Part shown: piece by piece, positions 52,211 to 61,048 of the stretch
How positions within the stretch are numbered: position 1 is the stretch's first letter
Layout of the letters: each line of letters starts with the position of its first letter
From: G965220075 sp965220075
GTDB lineage: Bacteria > Chloroflexota > UBA11872
Direction: 5' to 3'
Assembly: GCA_965220075.1 (NCBI GenBank)
Contig: OZ244806.1
Location: 1,426,001 to 1,490,000 of the forward strand
Length of the DNA stretch: 64,000 nt
The notes under the pieces: model-generated
What the model saw: the letters and a program-made list of their open reading frames with translations, nothing else
What the model was told of the DNA's origin: nothing
Databases searched by the model: none
Made by a program: the position numbers and the translations under genes

Positions 52211-53137
52211 TCAGCGCGCGAACCAGCGGATGGCGTGGCGCTGCTCGCTGTCATGAAACTTAAGCGTGTAGGGGTCGCACAGCCGGCGAGACACGAGGCC
52301 GTCGCTGCGCGCTATCAGCCAGCCGAAATCCCAGCCGCGGCTCACGTACAGCAGCGGGATGGCGGGGGCAACCCGCACCAGAGGGTGCGACCCGCCTACG
52401 AACAGCTTGCTCTCGGTGTAGAAGTAGCACGAGCCGAGCTGGACGAACACCTCGTGATCGAGCGCGCAGGCGGGCGCCCCGGTCAGATCGTCGCACAGGC
52501 CGCGGACGCCGGCCTTGATCTCGCATCCCCGCGCCAGCGCGTCGCCCAGCGCGTCAACCGAGCCGCCCGTCACAGCGCCGTCGGGGTCGTGCGCCAGCAC
52601 CTCCCGCCAATCGTCTCGCACCCAGAACTGGTACAGATCGAAGTCGTAGATGAAATTGCTGCTGGGCGCGTTCGTTTCGGCGTCCCAACTGTCGTGCTGA
52701 TGATATTTGGGCATCGCGCCGTGGTCGTCGAGCGGCGCGGGCCCTGGCGTGCCCGTCGAGGCGGCGCCGTCCAGATGGGGTCGCGCTATCGCCTGCTGCC
52801 CGTTCTGGTTGTATAGGAAGAAGGACATCGAGGCGCGCGGACCGAAGCCCTCGGGAAGGTTGACGGGTTGCCGCTGACTCATGATGCCGGCCGTCCAGCG
52901 ATCATCCAGCAGGTAGGCGACCCGGAACTCGGCCAGCTCGTGCACTACTTCGGAGTTGTCCGAGGACGTGTCGACGTGCTCGTTGTGGCGGAAGTGCGTG
53001 ACGATGCGCAGATCGGCGCCGCGCCGGATCGCCTCGGCCAGCGCCTCCACACTGCCGGCTTGCACGGTAGTGTCCGAGTTCAGCGTGAGTGGGTTGCGCA
53101 GTCCCCGGGTCGATGTGACATTCGGGCACTGAGGCAT
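52211..53137 (-). CDS. Hypothetical protein with internal duplication
   Basis: A 308-residue protein I cannot assign. Two halves each open with a similar helix: GSVEALAEAIRRGADLRI near residue 29 and GSVDALGDALARGCEIKAG near residue 193. Each is followed by a beta-rich region (FRVAYLLDDRWTAGIMSQRQ; EVFVQLGSCYFYTESKLFVG). The C-terminus FHDSEQRHAIRWFAR is polar. There is no signal peptide or membrane segment. It is 46 nt downstream of the ketopantoate-reductase-like gene in the same direction and may share its transcript. Confidence 0.7.
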   Translation of the reverse strand: MPQCPNVTSTRGLRNPLTLNSDTTVQAGSVEALAEAIRRGADLRIVTHFRHNEHVDTSSDNSEVVHELAEFRVAYLLDDRWTAGIMSQRQPVNLPEGFGPRASMSFFLYNQNGQQAIARPHLDGAASTGTPGPAPLDDHGAMPKYHQHDSWDAETNAPSSNFIYDFDLYQFWVRDDWREVLAHDPDGAVTGGSVDALGDALARGCEIKAGVRGLCDDLTGAPACALDHEVFVQLGSCYFYTESKLFVGGSHPLVRVAPAIPLLYVSRGWDFGWLIARSDGLVSRRLCDPYTLKFHDSEQRHAIRWFAR

Positions 53138-53183
53138 CGTCAGGCGGCCTCCCGACGGTGCCGAGGCGCCGGCTTACACACCA

Positions 53184-54134
53184 TCAGAGCAGCGGCGGGG
53201 GCGGGCCGAGCCCGCCAAAAGCGCGCGCCTGCGCCTTGAGCGCGAGGTATACGGACTCAAGCGCGGGCGTCGCCACGCCCAAGGCGTGGCCGCGGCGCAC
53301 CACGGCGCCGGTCAGGTACTCCAGCTCCACGCGCCGGCGGCGTCCAAAGTCCACTTGCAATGAAGTCGTGTTGTCCGGCGGCGCGGAGGCAAGCAGCTCG
53401 ATGAGCTTCTCGCCTGTATCAGGCGGGAGCATGACGCCGGCGGCGTTGGCCACGTCCACGGCCTCGCCAAACATGCGTCGATAAACGTCATGCATTCCAT
53501 CGGTAGCAAAGATGTCGCCCAGAGGGAGCTGGCAAGCGGCGCTCATGCCCCCGTGCACGGACAGCAGCACGACTTTCTCCCAGAGAACCTGCTCGATGTT
53601 GTCGCTGATTTCCGTCTCGATCCCGCACGCCTGCAAGGCATCGGCTATCGCGCGCACGCGCGCCGTCGTGCCGCCGCTGGGCTCACCGATCACGGCGCGC
53701 ACGAGTGCGTGCTGGTACTCGATCACGCCCGGCTCTTCGATGTGACTGGTGAGCCAGGTGGCGCCTCCGATCACGCGGTCCGCGCCCAACACGGCGCTCA
53801 GCATCGGCACGCTGTCGATCCCGTTCTGCAGCGTGAGCACCGCCGTGTCTTCCGCAACCACGGGCTTGAGCGCGCGGCTGGCCTCATCGGTGTCGTAGCA
53901 CTTCACGGTGAACAGCACCAGATCGAATCCGGTTCCCGCGTCGGCCGGTGACTCCACGGCCGCTATGGGATGCAGGCGCCGGCAATCCGTATCGCTGCGC
54001 AGGGTCAATCCCTCGGCGCGCAGAGCGTCTAAGTGCGCTCCGCGGGCCACGAAAGTGACGTCGTGGCCCGTCTCGACGAGCAGTGCGCCAACGAACCCTC
54101 CTACTCCACCTGTGCCCATTACCAGTGTGCGCAT
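53184..54134 (-). CDS. Ketopantoate reductase family (PanE/ApbA-like) oxidoreductase
   Basis: A 316-residue NADP-dependent dehydrogenase. It starts TLVMGTGGVGGFVGALLVETG, and has FDLVLFTVKCYDTDEAS, LTLQNGIDSV and the catalytic Lys region EQVLWEKVVLLSVHGGMSA. The C-terminal domain ends with FGRRRRVELEYLTGAVVRRG. True PanE reduces 2-dehydropantoate to pantoate for CoA; many paralogues act on other 2-keto acids, and no pan genes are nearby. ATG at 54134 has AGAGGAGATGAG upstream. Confidence 0.85.
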   Translation of the reverse strand: MRTLVMGTGGVGGFVGALLVETGHDVTFVARGAHLDALRAEGLTLRSDTDCRRLHPIAAVESPADAGTGFDLVLFTVKCYDTDEASRALKPVVAEDTAVLTLQNGIDSVPMLSAVLGADRVIGGATWLTSHIEEPGVIEYQHALVRAVIGEPSGGTTARVRAIADALQACGIETEISDNIEQVLWEKVVLLSVHGGMSAACQLPLGDIFATDGMHDVYRRMFGEAVDVANAAGVMLPPDTGEKLIELLASAPPDNTTSLQVDFGRRRRVELEYLTGAVVRRGHALGVATPALESVYLALKAQARAFGGLGPPPPLL

Positions 54135-54476
54135 CTCATCTCCTCTCGCGATCTCCACCATCGCCGCCGGCTTCGCGGTAGGTGGTCTTCTGCACGGATT
54201 GGCGCGCACCGGCCAGACTACGCCACGCGGGCGTATTCCGAGTGCCGCCATCGCCTGATCGCCGCGTGCATGCTCTCCCGTTGACGCGCCACGCGTGAGT
54301 CAAAGCAGGCGAGTTCTGCTAGCTTTCGTGACGCACAGCAGTGTTTAGTCAGGCATTCGCCGGAAGAGGATCATCTGCAAAAGCTGCTTTTCCTTCATCT
54401 GGCGGATCCGGATCTAGGCTCCGACACGGTAGCTTGGGCGCTCTTCGATCCTTCGATAGATGGAAGCAAGGTCCAG

Positions 54477-54638
54477 ATGCAGTCGGGCGACCAGGACGAG
54501 CCTCCCTATCAGTCGGTGATCGACGCCATGCGGGACGGCTGGCGCGTCATCCAAGCTCCGCGGCTGCCTGACAATCCGACAAGCCACGAAACCGGACACC
54601 TGCTGTACGAGTACATTCTCGAAAAGCTCGACGATTGA
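54477..54638 (+). CDS. Small hypothetical protein, 5' end unresolved
   Basis: From ATG 54477 the frame gives 53 residues (MQSGDQDEPPYQSVIDAMRD, then GWRVIQAP and HETGHLLYEYILEKLDD). The same frame stays open and coding-like back to about 54360 (EEDHLQKLLFLHLADP, then DTVAWALFDPSIDGSKV), but no ATG, GTG or TTG is present there. Either the start is non-standard (CTG) or a frameshift has separated it from a GTG at 54341 in another frame. It ends 30 nt before the third PhyH gene and probably shares its mRNA. I recognise no family. Confidence 0.5.
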   Translation: MQSGDQDEPPYQSVIDAMRDGWRVIQAPRLPDNPTSHETGHLLYEYILEKLDD

Positions 54639-54667
54639 CGCAGGCGCGGCGCAAAGGGGCAACGCGT

Positions 54668-55468
54668 ATGAAGACGACCGCGGGAGAGAGTGGCAAGCAC
54701 GGGCTGCTCAGCGGCGCCGAGATGGCGCAGTTCATGCTGGACGGCTATCTGGAGCTGGACGACCCGATTCCCGCTGAATTGAACCGGCAGGTGCTGGACG
54801 ACGCACAGAAGTTCCCGCAAGACCTGCGCTGGAACGGCGTCGACCTGAACATCTTCTGGAACAGCTCGCGGGCGGTTCGCGAGGTACACGAGCTGCCGCG
54901 GGTGCGCCGGATAGTGGCGGGCCTGGTGGGTTCGGATGCGATTCAGAACCACTCGTGGCTGCACATCACCGCGGCCGGTCACGTCCGTGCGCAGCACTGG
55001 CACGTCGATCAGGATCGCTCCAGCGTCCAGCTGCTGCGCAACGATCCGCGCCACTTCGACCTCTTGACGGTGTACTTCCCGCACGACGTCCCCAGGTCGA
55101 TGGGGCCGACGCTGATCCTGCCGAGCTCGCATCTGCGCTCCGTGTCGGGCCGCGATCTGAGCAGGTACAAGAACTTCTTGGGGCAGAAGCATCTCTCCGG
55201 CCCGGCGGGCAGGGTCATTTTCTGCCATTCGCTCCTATGGCACTGCGCGCAGCCCAATCACTCGGAGCGCGCGCGCTACATGTTCAAGATCCGCTACAAC
55301 CCGGCCCGGCCGCAGCAGAAGCTGTTTGATACGAGCGGCTGGGAGAGCGACAACATCGACCAGTACTTCCGGGCGAACGTCCGGCGCCATGCCTGGATCG
55401 GCAGCGAGGCGGACATGATGGCGGGGCAGGTGCAAGCGTGGCGGCACTACGCCGGCGGGGCGGCGTAG
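54668..55468 (+). CDS. Phytanoyl-CoA dioxygenase (PhyH) family oxygenase, paralogue C
   Basis: A 266-residue PhyH-type Fe(II)/2-oxoglutarate oxygenase, shorter than the pair at 2376-4917 and only distantly related to it. It starts with AEMAQFMLDGYLELD. The iron motif is HVD in HWHVDQDRSS, the distal His is in HSLLWHCAQPNHS and the 2-oxoglutarate Arg is in SERARYMFKIRYNP. The catalytic set is complete. The substrate is unknown. ATG at 54668 follows the small ORF above. Confidence 0.85.
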   Translation: MKTTAGESGKHGLLSGAEMAQFMLDGYLELDDPIPAELNRQVLDDAQKFPQDLRWNGVDLNIFWNSSRAVREVHELPRVRRIVAGLVGSDAIQNHSWLHITAAGHVRAQHWHVDQDRSSVQLLRNDPRHFDLLTVYFPHDVPRSMGPTLILPSSHLRSVSGRDLSRYKNFLGQKHLSGPAGRVIFCHSLLWHCAQPNHSERARYMFKIRYNPARPQQKLFDTSGWESDNIDQYFRANVRRHAWIGSEADMMAGQVQAWRHYAGGAA

Positions 55469-55570
55469 CGGGCAAACGCTTCTAGCCGGACATGCTCCCG
55501 GTCGTCGCGATGTACGCCACGGGCAGCTTGAAGCCGGGATCGACCCCGTCGTACTACCTGGGGACGCGCG

Positions 55571-56521
55571 TCAAGCCGCCACGCGCAGCGCGGCCGGGAG
55601 GACTTGGAACGTGACCGGCGTCAATCCGATCACGTCGCCGTCGGTCTCCAGGAGCAGGGGCCGTTCGGATTCGATCCGAATCCGCCGCGCTTGCCGCACG
55701 CTGACGTGGGGGCTGCTGACGTGGCTGCCGCCGTATATCCGCGGGAAGGTCGCCAGCAGCTGCCGCCGTGAGAGGTCGTCCACGATCACCACGTCCAGCA
55801 AGCCGTCGGCCGGACTCGCTCCCGGCGCCACGCGCATGCCCCCGCCGAAGTACTCGCTATTGGCCACGACGATGGTATTGGCGCGCAGATCGATAGCCTC
55901 ACCGTCAATTTCGATGCGCACGGGCAGGTTCTCGAAGCGGCGTAAGCTGGCCAGCAGCGCGGCGACGTAGCCAAGAGTGCCGGGCAGGCGTGCGAACCGC
56001 CGGTTGGCGCGGCGCAGGACCTCCGCTTCGAAGCCTGCTCCGGCGGCGTTGGCGAATATCTTGGTGTCGGGCGCATCGGCGCAGTCCACGCGAACCAGAT
56101 CGACGCGCCGGGCCGGCGGCTCTAGCAGCACCCTCGCCATCGAGGCCCAGTCCCGGCGGGGCGCGAGCGCGCGCGCCAGATCGCTGCCCCGCCCGGCCGG
56201 AACGATTCCCAGGATCGGGCGGGTCTCGGCCCGGTCGCCCGATTGCCAGAGACCTTGCGCGACCTCGCGCACCGTGCCGTCGCCGCCCACGGCGACGACG
56301 AGGCTGGCGCCGGACTCGCGCGCCAGGTGCACGGCGTGCCCCGGCGCCTCCGTGCGCTCGACCCGCAACTCGCCGACGAGCGGTTCCAGGTGGTCCCGCA
56401 ACGATCCCCAGGCGCCGCCGCCGCGGCCTCCGCCGGCCATCGGGTTGACGATGACCGTCACCGACTGCTCCAAAGGCTCCGAGGAGGAACTCACCCGGCG
56501 GGCTGCCTGTCGCGGCGTCAT
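55571..56521 (-). CDS. Diacylglycerol/lipid kinase family protein (YegS/DagK-like)
   Basis: A 316-residue lipid kinase. The nucleotide-binding motif is VVAVGGDGTVREVAQGL (GGDGT), preceded by VIVNPMAGGGRGGGAW and followed by GIVPAGRGSDLARAL. The C-terminal beta-sandwich has VVANSEYFGGGMRVAPGAS and DGLLDVVIVDDLSR. It phosphorylates diacylglycerol, sphingoid or undecaprenol-type lipids at the membrane; in this context membrane lipid recycling is likely. ATG at 56521. Confidence 0.88.
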   Translation of the reverse strand: MTPRQAARRVSSSSEPLEQSVTVIVNPMAGGGRGGGAWGSLRDHLEPLVGELRVERTEAPGHAVHLARESGASLVVAVGGDGTVREVAQGLWQSGDRAETRPILGIVPAGRGSDLARALAPRRDWASMARVLLEPPARRVDLVRVDCADAPDTKIFANAAGAGFEAEVLRRANRRFARLPGTLGYVAALLASLRRFENLPVRIEIDGEAIDLRANTIVVANSEYFGGGMRVAPGASPADGLLDVVIVDDLSRRQLLATFPRIYGGSHVSSPHVSVRQARRIRIESERPLLLETDGDVIGLTPVTFQVLPAALRVAA

Positions 56522-56650
56522 GCTGCGGTGGGCGACATGTTCGCACGCACGATCGGATCAAGCCCGAGGCGCTTCGCGCTCCGGTTGAAGCGACCCGTCC
56601 GAGCGACCGCATGGCCGGGACCAAAGACCCGATCAGGCGGCTGGAGGCGC

Positions 56651-57379
56651 TCAGGCCGTGGGCGTCGTGCCTAACGGGATGAATCCCGCGATGACGGGCA
56701 TCAGGTTCGTGAACACCACGATGCCCAGCGCCACGATCAGCAGGCCGCCGGCCACGTTGGTGTATTGCAGGGCGCGGCCGTAGCGTTCCAGCAGCGGCCG
56801 AATCCATCCCGCCGAGACGCCCGCGGCCAGGAACGGGAGCATCATGCCAAGCGAGTAGGCCAGCAGCAGCGTGGCGCCTTCGGCAACCGATTGCGAGGTG
56901 CCGGCGAGCACCAGAATCGCGGCCAGGATAGGCCCCACGCACGGCACCCAGCCGATCGCGAAGGTCGCGCCGACGGCCAGTGAGCCGACGTAGTGAATCC
57001 GGCCGGCCCAGTCGAATCGGGGCGCATGGGCACGCTCGAGAATCGAAAAGCGTACGAGGCCCAGGCTGATCAGACCTAGCCCAATAATCAGAGTTCCGCC
57101 GATCCGATTCAGCCAGATTGCGTGATCGCTGAGACTCTGGGACAGCGCGCCGAGCGACGAGCCCAGCAGGACGAAGACCGCGGTGAAGCCGGCGACGAAC
57201 ATCAGCGTGTTGAAAAGCGCCGTGACGCGAGCGCGTCTGCCGCCCTGCCGCGCGGGATCGCCCAGTGAGAGTCCGGCTACGTAGGCCATGAACGCGGGCA
57301 CGAGCGCCAGCGTGCAGGGAGCGATGAACGAGGCCACGCCCGCCCCGAACGCAATCGCGTGATTGACTGGTCCGTCCAC
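56651..57379 (-). CDS. CcdA-family thiol-disulfide transmembrane electron carrier
   Basis: A 242-residue protein with six membrane helices of the DsbD/CcdA core. The two redox Cys are in SFIAPCTLALVPAFMAYVAG and GWVPCVGPILAAIL. It carries reducing equivalents from cytoplasmic thioredoxin across the membrane. GTG at 57379 follows the TlpA-like gene by 6 nt, so the pair forms a split DipZ/DsbD-like system. Confidence 0.92.
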   Translation of the reverse strand: MDGPVNHAIAFGAGVASFIAPCTLALVPAFMAYVAGLSLGDPARQGGRRARVTALFNTLMFVAGFTAVFVLLGSSLGALSQSLSDHAIWLNRIGGTLIIGLGLISLGLVRFSILERAHAPRFDWAGRIHYVGSLAVGATFAIGWVPCVGPILAAILVLAGTSQSVAEGATLLLAYSLGMMLPFLAAGVSAGWIRPLLERYGRALQYTNVAGGLLIVALGIVVFTNLMPVIAGFIPLGTTPTA

Positions 57380-57385
57380 GCCCGG

Positions 57386-58666
57386 CTAGCGCTGGAGTTC
57401 GAGCGCCGAGGGCTGACCGCCGAAGGTCAAGACGTGAATGGCGAGTCCCGGCGTCGCGACGCTCAAGCGCAGTTCACGGTCGTTAAGCTCCAGGCCTTTC
57501 AGCAGCCGGTACATGCGGAATCCGTCCACCACAAGGTAGGTTCGGCCCTGCTCATCGACGCGCAGATCGGCTCCGCGGTTCTCGGCCGACACGGGGCGGC
57601 CGTCGACCTCCACCTGGACCTCGGCCGAGTCCGCCGACCCCACGCTGGCGAGCAGCTGGACCTCCGGCGCGATAAAGCGAAAAGCCGCGTGTCCCGCCGC
57701 CGCGTCGGAAGACCCCGCGTGGCGAACGGCTTCAACGCCCCAATCCCAGTCCCCCTGCAAATACAGCTTGCCCACCGCATGCTGTTCCGTATCGGCGAAA
57801 GCTTGCACTCCCTCGCCAGCCGGCGAAGAGGCGTTGGCCAGATAGCCGGCCTCGGCCCATCCGCGCCCCGCGAAGATCTCCGGCGTGACGGCCGCGTCGC
57901 GCGTGTTCGAGGCGGCAACGCCGCCCTCCGGAATCTCCGACAGGTCCGATCCGGCTTCCTCCAGCAGCGCGCGGATCTGACGTTCGGTCTCCTCGTAGGC
58001 GCCCTCGCCGATGTGGTGGTAGCGGATCGCGCCGTTGGAGTCGATCAGGAACTTGTGCGGCCAGTAGCGGTTCCGATAGGCGCGCCAAGTTGAGTAGTCG
58101 TTGTCCATCGCGACCGGCCATAAAACGCGTTCCCGCGCCATCGCCTCGCGCACGTTCGGCTCGGCGTGCTCGAACTGGAACTCGGGGGTGTGAACTCCGA
58201 CCACTACCAGCCCCTCCGGCGAGTACTTGACGTGCCAGTCGCGCACGAAGGGCAGCGTACGCAAGCAGTTGATGCAGGTGTAGGTCCAGAAATCCACCAG
58301 CACTACCTTTCCGCGCAGATCGTCCATTGACAACGGAGCGCTGTTCAGCCAGCGCGTCACTCCGGCGAAGTCGGGCGCCAGGGCGCCGACCTCGGGAGCT
58401 ACGGTCAAAGCCGCGGTTGGGCTGGCGGCGGCTTGGACCGTGGGCGCGGGCGTGCCGGAAGGTTCGGCGGCCTGCGCCTGTGGAGTACTGCTGTCGGGGA
58501 TGGCCGTGGAGGCCGGCGCCGCGGGAGATTCGGCGGCGGCGGGAGATTCGGCGGCCGCGGGCGAGCCTTCCGGGGTCGGCGCGGCAGATCTTTCGATACT
58601 GATGATGACGGCCACGATGACTGCCAGCGCGACGGCCAGCACCAGCCAGCGGCGACGGTCACTCAT
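57386..58666 (-). CDS. Membrane-anchored thioredoxin-like (TlpA/DipZ-type) protein with C-terminal beta domain
   Basis: A 426-residue protein: N-terminal membrane anchor (WLVLAVALAVIVAVIISI), an Ala/Pro/Glu low-complexity linker with PAAAE repeats, a TlpA-type domain with VVLVDFWTYTCINCLRTLPF (Cys-Ile-Asn-Cys) and GVHTPEFQFEHAEPNVREAM, and a C-terminal domain of about 160 residues with VGKLYLQGDWDWGVEAV, as in mycobacterial DipZ. It acts outside the membrane and receives electrons from the CcdA partner. ATG at 58666. Confidence 0.9.
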   Translation of the reverse strand: MSDRRRWLVLAVALAVIVAVIISIERSAAPTPEGSPAAAESPAAAESPAAPASTAIPDSSTPQAQAAEPSGTPAPTVQAAASPTAALTVAPEVGALAPDFAGVTRWLNSAPLSMDDLRGKVVLVDFWTYTCINCLRTLPFVRDWHVKYSPEGLVVVGVHTPEFQFEHAEPNVREAMARERVLWPVAMDNDYSTWRAYRNRYWPHKFLIDSNGAIRYHHIGEGAYEETERQIRALLEEAGSDLSEIPEGGVAASNTRDAAVTPEIFAGRGWAEAGYLANASSPAGEGVQAFADTEQHAVGKLYLQGDWDWGVEAVRHAGSSDAAAGHAAFRFIAPEVQLLASVGSADSAEVQVEVDGRPVSAENRGADLRVDEQGRTYLVVDGFRMYRLLKGLELNDRELRLSVATPGLAIHVLTFGGQPSALELQR

Positions 58667-59081
58667 AGGTACTCGCTCATGCCCTGCCGCACCCGTCCAG
58701 TCGCCGCATTATGCCCCCGCTACCACTGCGAAGCGGTGCGGATCCTCACCCTACCCTAGTCTCGCTGCCCGGTGGCCCGACCCTATGGGGTGGGACAAGA
58801 TGAGATTTGGCCTCGTACCGCCCTGAAAGGGCGGGCCACGGAGCCGATCGAGACGGACTACACCGGCGATTCCAACGTCCATGACCTATAGTGAGTTCCG
58901 GCGGCCCGCGTGAAGGGGTGGGGGTGGCCGCCTACTGTTCGGCGAGTTGCCGGCCGGCCGGCAAGCGTCGCTCGCCTGGATGGCGGCGGCCACAGGAACG
59001 CCCGCGAATCCCCGGGAGGGTAGACGGACGACGCCATCAGGAATCTGGCGGCGTCTTGCGCTGATCGAGGCATTGAGACGC
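58667..59081. other. Divergent intergenic region with repeat remnants
   Basis: About 415 nt between the TlpA-like gene (minus) and the membrane-protein gene (plus). Its right part is open in the frame of the downstream gene from 58947 but Arg/Pro-rich. It contains the IS-end-like sequence and hairpin listed next. No RNA gene was seen. Confidence 0.5.
58772..58834. repeat. IS630-end-like sequence followed by a hairpin
   Basis: 58772-58789 (GTGGCCCGACCCTATGGG) matches 16-17 of the first 18 bases of the terminal repeat of the IS630-type element at 60490-61619. A little downstream, CCGCCCT (58818-58824) and AGGGCGG (58828-58834) form a 7-bp stem with a GAA loop. This may be a solo end, a MITE-like remnant or a shared target sequence. 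Confidence 0.45.
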
Positions 59082-60485
59082 ATGGCCGGTATGCCGCGGG
59101 TCGGGCGGCTGCTGCTCGCGGGCGTTGTGGCCTTTTGGTGGGGCGGCGTTGTGGCCCCGCGCTTCCTCAGCCTGCTTTCCCCCGCCCGGCTTCCGCCGGA
59201 GGCCATCCCGCGTCATCTGAACCCTGAGTTCGAAGCGACCGTTGCCAACACGGTCTCGGCCGGCGCCCTGCTGGCCGTGGCGCTGCTTGCGCTGGCGAAC
59301 GCGATCGTCAGCCGCCGCCGAGCAGCCGGCTGGATGGCCGTGGGCGGCTGGGCAGCCTTGGCGGTTACGGCAGCGTATCTGGCCTGGGAGGAGATATCCG
59401 ACTTCCACGCCACGGGCCTGGCCGGCCTCGAACGGTCCGTGTTCGGCGCGGAGCTTCTTCATGCAATGGGACCGAACCTCTGGGTGCTGCTGCTGAGCCC
59501 GCTGATCGTGCTGTTCGGGCTGGCTATGGGAGTCCTGCTCCGCCAGGAGCTGCGCGCCCCGGCGGTCCGTGTGCCGTTTGTCCTCGGCCTCGTCGCCTGG
59601 CTGCTCGTCGTTGCCCACGAGGCGAGCGGCCCGTTTATCTTCGAGGGTAGGGCCGACGTGCTGGGAGTCCTGCTCGAAGAGACCCTGGAGTTCGGCGGGG
59701 CCTTGCTCATCGGCCTGAGCGCGGCCATCGCCGTGCGGCGTGGCGTGGCGTCGCAGCCGTTGGCCGCTATGCCGAGCGGCCGCTATCTGGGCCGGCTGGT
59801 TATCGCGTCCATCGTCGCCGTTGCCGTGCTGGGCGGCGTGGTCGTCGCATTCGTGTTCCGGGCGCCGGTCGTCGATGCGCGCGCGCCCGTGCACACCGAC
59901 ACCTTCGAGATAAGCCTCCGTGACGGGGAAGCCCTCGTCCAAGAGTTCCGCATGCCGGCCGCCCCGCTTGGCGTCTTCAGGTTCCGCCTGGCCAACCGCG
60001 ACCCAGACGGTCGGCCCGGGAGTGTGGCACTCCGCGTCGCAGCCGCGGGAACGCCCGATTCCCCTCTGGTCGAGATGCGGATTGAGGTTCCGGCTGGAAG
60101 CAGCCCGCGGTGGCGGAGCGTGTACATTCCGACGCTCGCCGAGGCCGAAGGCCGGCCGCTGGCCGTATGGGTCGTCGCTGACATCCCTCCGGAGGCCGAG
60201 CTGCGGATCGGCGCGAGGCATACGAACCGGTACCCGAGCGGGCGGCTCTGGGTCAACGGCGTACTGGCGTGGCCGGACCAGGACCTCGAGTTTGTGGCCT
60301 ACAGTACGGCCGCGCCGACGCCGAGCAAGTTCAAGGCGCTGTGGCGCCTGATCGCGTCCGACTGGCGCTGGCCCGTGCTGGCCGTGGGTGTGGCGATCGC
60401 GCTGACGCTCATCACGGTGACCCCGGCGCTCTTGCTGGCAAGCGCGCTGCCGCGAGGCCGGTTCCTTTCGAACCACCCCGGCTGA
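59082..60485 (+). CDS. Multi-pass membrane protein with C-terminal extracytoplasmic domain, unknown function
   Basis: About 467 residues. The N-terminal 240 hold six or seven hydrophobic segments (ALLAVALLALANAIV, LWVLLLSPLIVLFGLAMGVL, FVLGLVAWLLVVAHEA) with a LLEETLEFGGALLIGL segment. A further helix leads to a beta-rich domain (about residues 290-430) with FEISLRDGEALVQEF, VFRFRLANRDPDGRPG and LWVNGVLAWPDQDLEF. A last helix anchors the C-terminus. I recognise no family. ATG at 59082 has GAGG upstream; the frame is open from 58947. Confidence 0.65.
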   Translation: MAGMPRVGRLLLAGVVAFWWGGVVAPRFLSLLSPARLPPEAIPRHLNPEFEATVANTVSAGALLAVALLALANAIVSRRRAAGWMAVGGWAALAVTAAYLAWEEISDFHATGLAGLERSVFGAELLHAMGPNLWVLLLSPLIVLFGLAMGVLLRQELRAPAVRVPFVLGLVAWLLVVAHEASGPFIFEGRADVLGVLLEETLEFGGALLIGLSAAIAVRRGVASQPLAAMPSGRYLGRLVIASIVAVAVLGGVVVAFVFRAPVVDARAPVHTDTFEISLRDGEALVQEFRMPAAPLGVFRFRLANRDPDGRPGSVALRVAAAGTPDSPLVEMRIEVPAGSSPRWRSVYIPTLAEAEGRPLAVWVVADIPPEAELRIGARHTNRYPSGRLWVNGVLAWPDQDLEFVAYSTAAPTPSKFKALWRLIASDWRWPVLAVGVAIALTLITVTPALLLASALPRGRFLSNHPG

Positions 60486-60571
60486 TCTGGTGGCCCGACC
60501 TGATGGTCATTGACTAAATACATTGATTTATAAATGGGGCATACGCGAGTCGTGTGGTGGCGGAGGTTGGG

Positions 60572-61048
60572 ATGGAATGGACGGAGGCGCAGATGCGCGA
60601 ATTGAGGGCGGCGATGCGCACCTCGCCGGTACCCTATATCCGGGTTAAGGCGCTGGCGGTGCTCAACGTGGCCCGTGGCGCTACGCGGCAGGAAGTAGCG
60701 GCGCTAGTGTGCGCCCACCGCGCGAGTGTCGGTGCGTGGGTGCGGCGCTACCGGCAGGACGGCGTGGAGGGGCTGGCGGTCGCGGCCGGTCGCGGGCGGC
60801 GGGCGCAGGTCGACGGGGCGGAAGTTGCGACGTACCTGCGGCAGTCGCCGCGAACCTTCGGGGTGTCGCAGAATCGCTGGACGTTGCGCGCCTTGGCCCG
60901 CACGGTGCCGAGTCTGCAGGGCATGACCGACTCGGGAGTCTATCGGGCGCTGGTGCGGCTGGGCTTCCGCTATAAGCGGGGACAGCCGCGCGTGCACAGC
61001 CCCGACCCCGCGTACGAGGAAAAAAGGGGCGCGTGGAGCAGGCCTTGA
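60572..61048 (+). CDS. IS630-family transposase, N-terminal (helix-turn-helix) frame
   Basis: 158 residues with the DNA-binding part of the transposase: VARGATRQEVAALVCAHRAS then VGAWVRRYRQDGVEGL are two helix-turn-helix units, followed by the linker FRYKRGQPRVHSPDPAYEEK. ATG at 60572 has GGAGG six nt upstream; GTG 60554 is an earlier option. The frame ends 16 nt into the second frame, after a run of six A. Confidence 0.88.
   Translation: MEWTEAQMRELRAAMRTSPVPYIRVKALAVLNVARGATRQEVAALVCAHRASVGAWVRRYRQDGVEGLAVAAGRGRRAQVDGAEVATYLRQSPRTFGVSQNRWTLRALARTVPSLQGMTDSGVYRALVRLGFRYKRGQPRVHSPDPAYEEKRGAWSRP
61020..61025 (+). promoter_or_regulatory. A6 slippage site joining the two transposase frames
   Basis: Six A followed by four G. 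Slippage by -1 on the AAA codon (61022-61024) moves ribosomes from the first to the second frame and yields a full transposase. Transcriptional slippage adding one A would have the same effect. The two frames differ by exactly -1. Confidence 0.65.

Noticed and set aside
54509..55228. A 239-codon minus-strand frame opposite the third PhyH gene
   Set aside because: The PhyH motifs HVD and WHCAQPN are clear on the plus strand; the minus frame has no recognisable motif.
55469..55570. Short plus-strand frame (MLPVVAMYATGSLKPGS) between the PhyH and lipid kinase genes
   Set aside because: It runs into the antisense of the kinase gene, is very short and has no ribosome site.
59037..60476. A 479-codon minus-strand frame opposite the membrane protein
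   Set aside because: Shadow frame rich in Arg, Gln and His; the plus-strand frame has membrane helices and a ribosome site.
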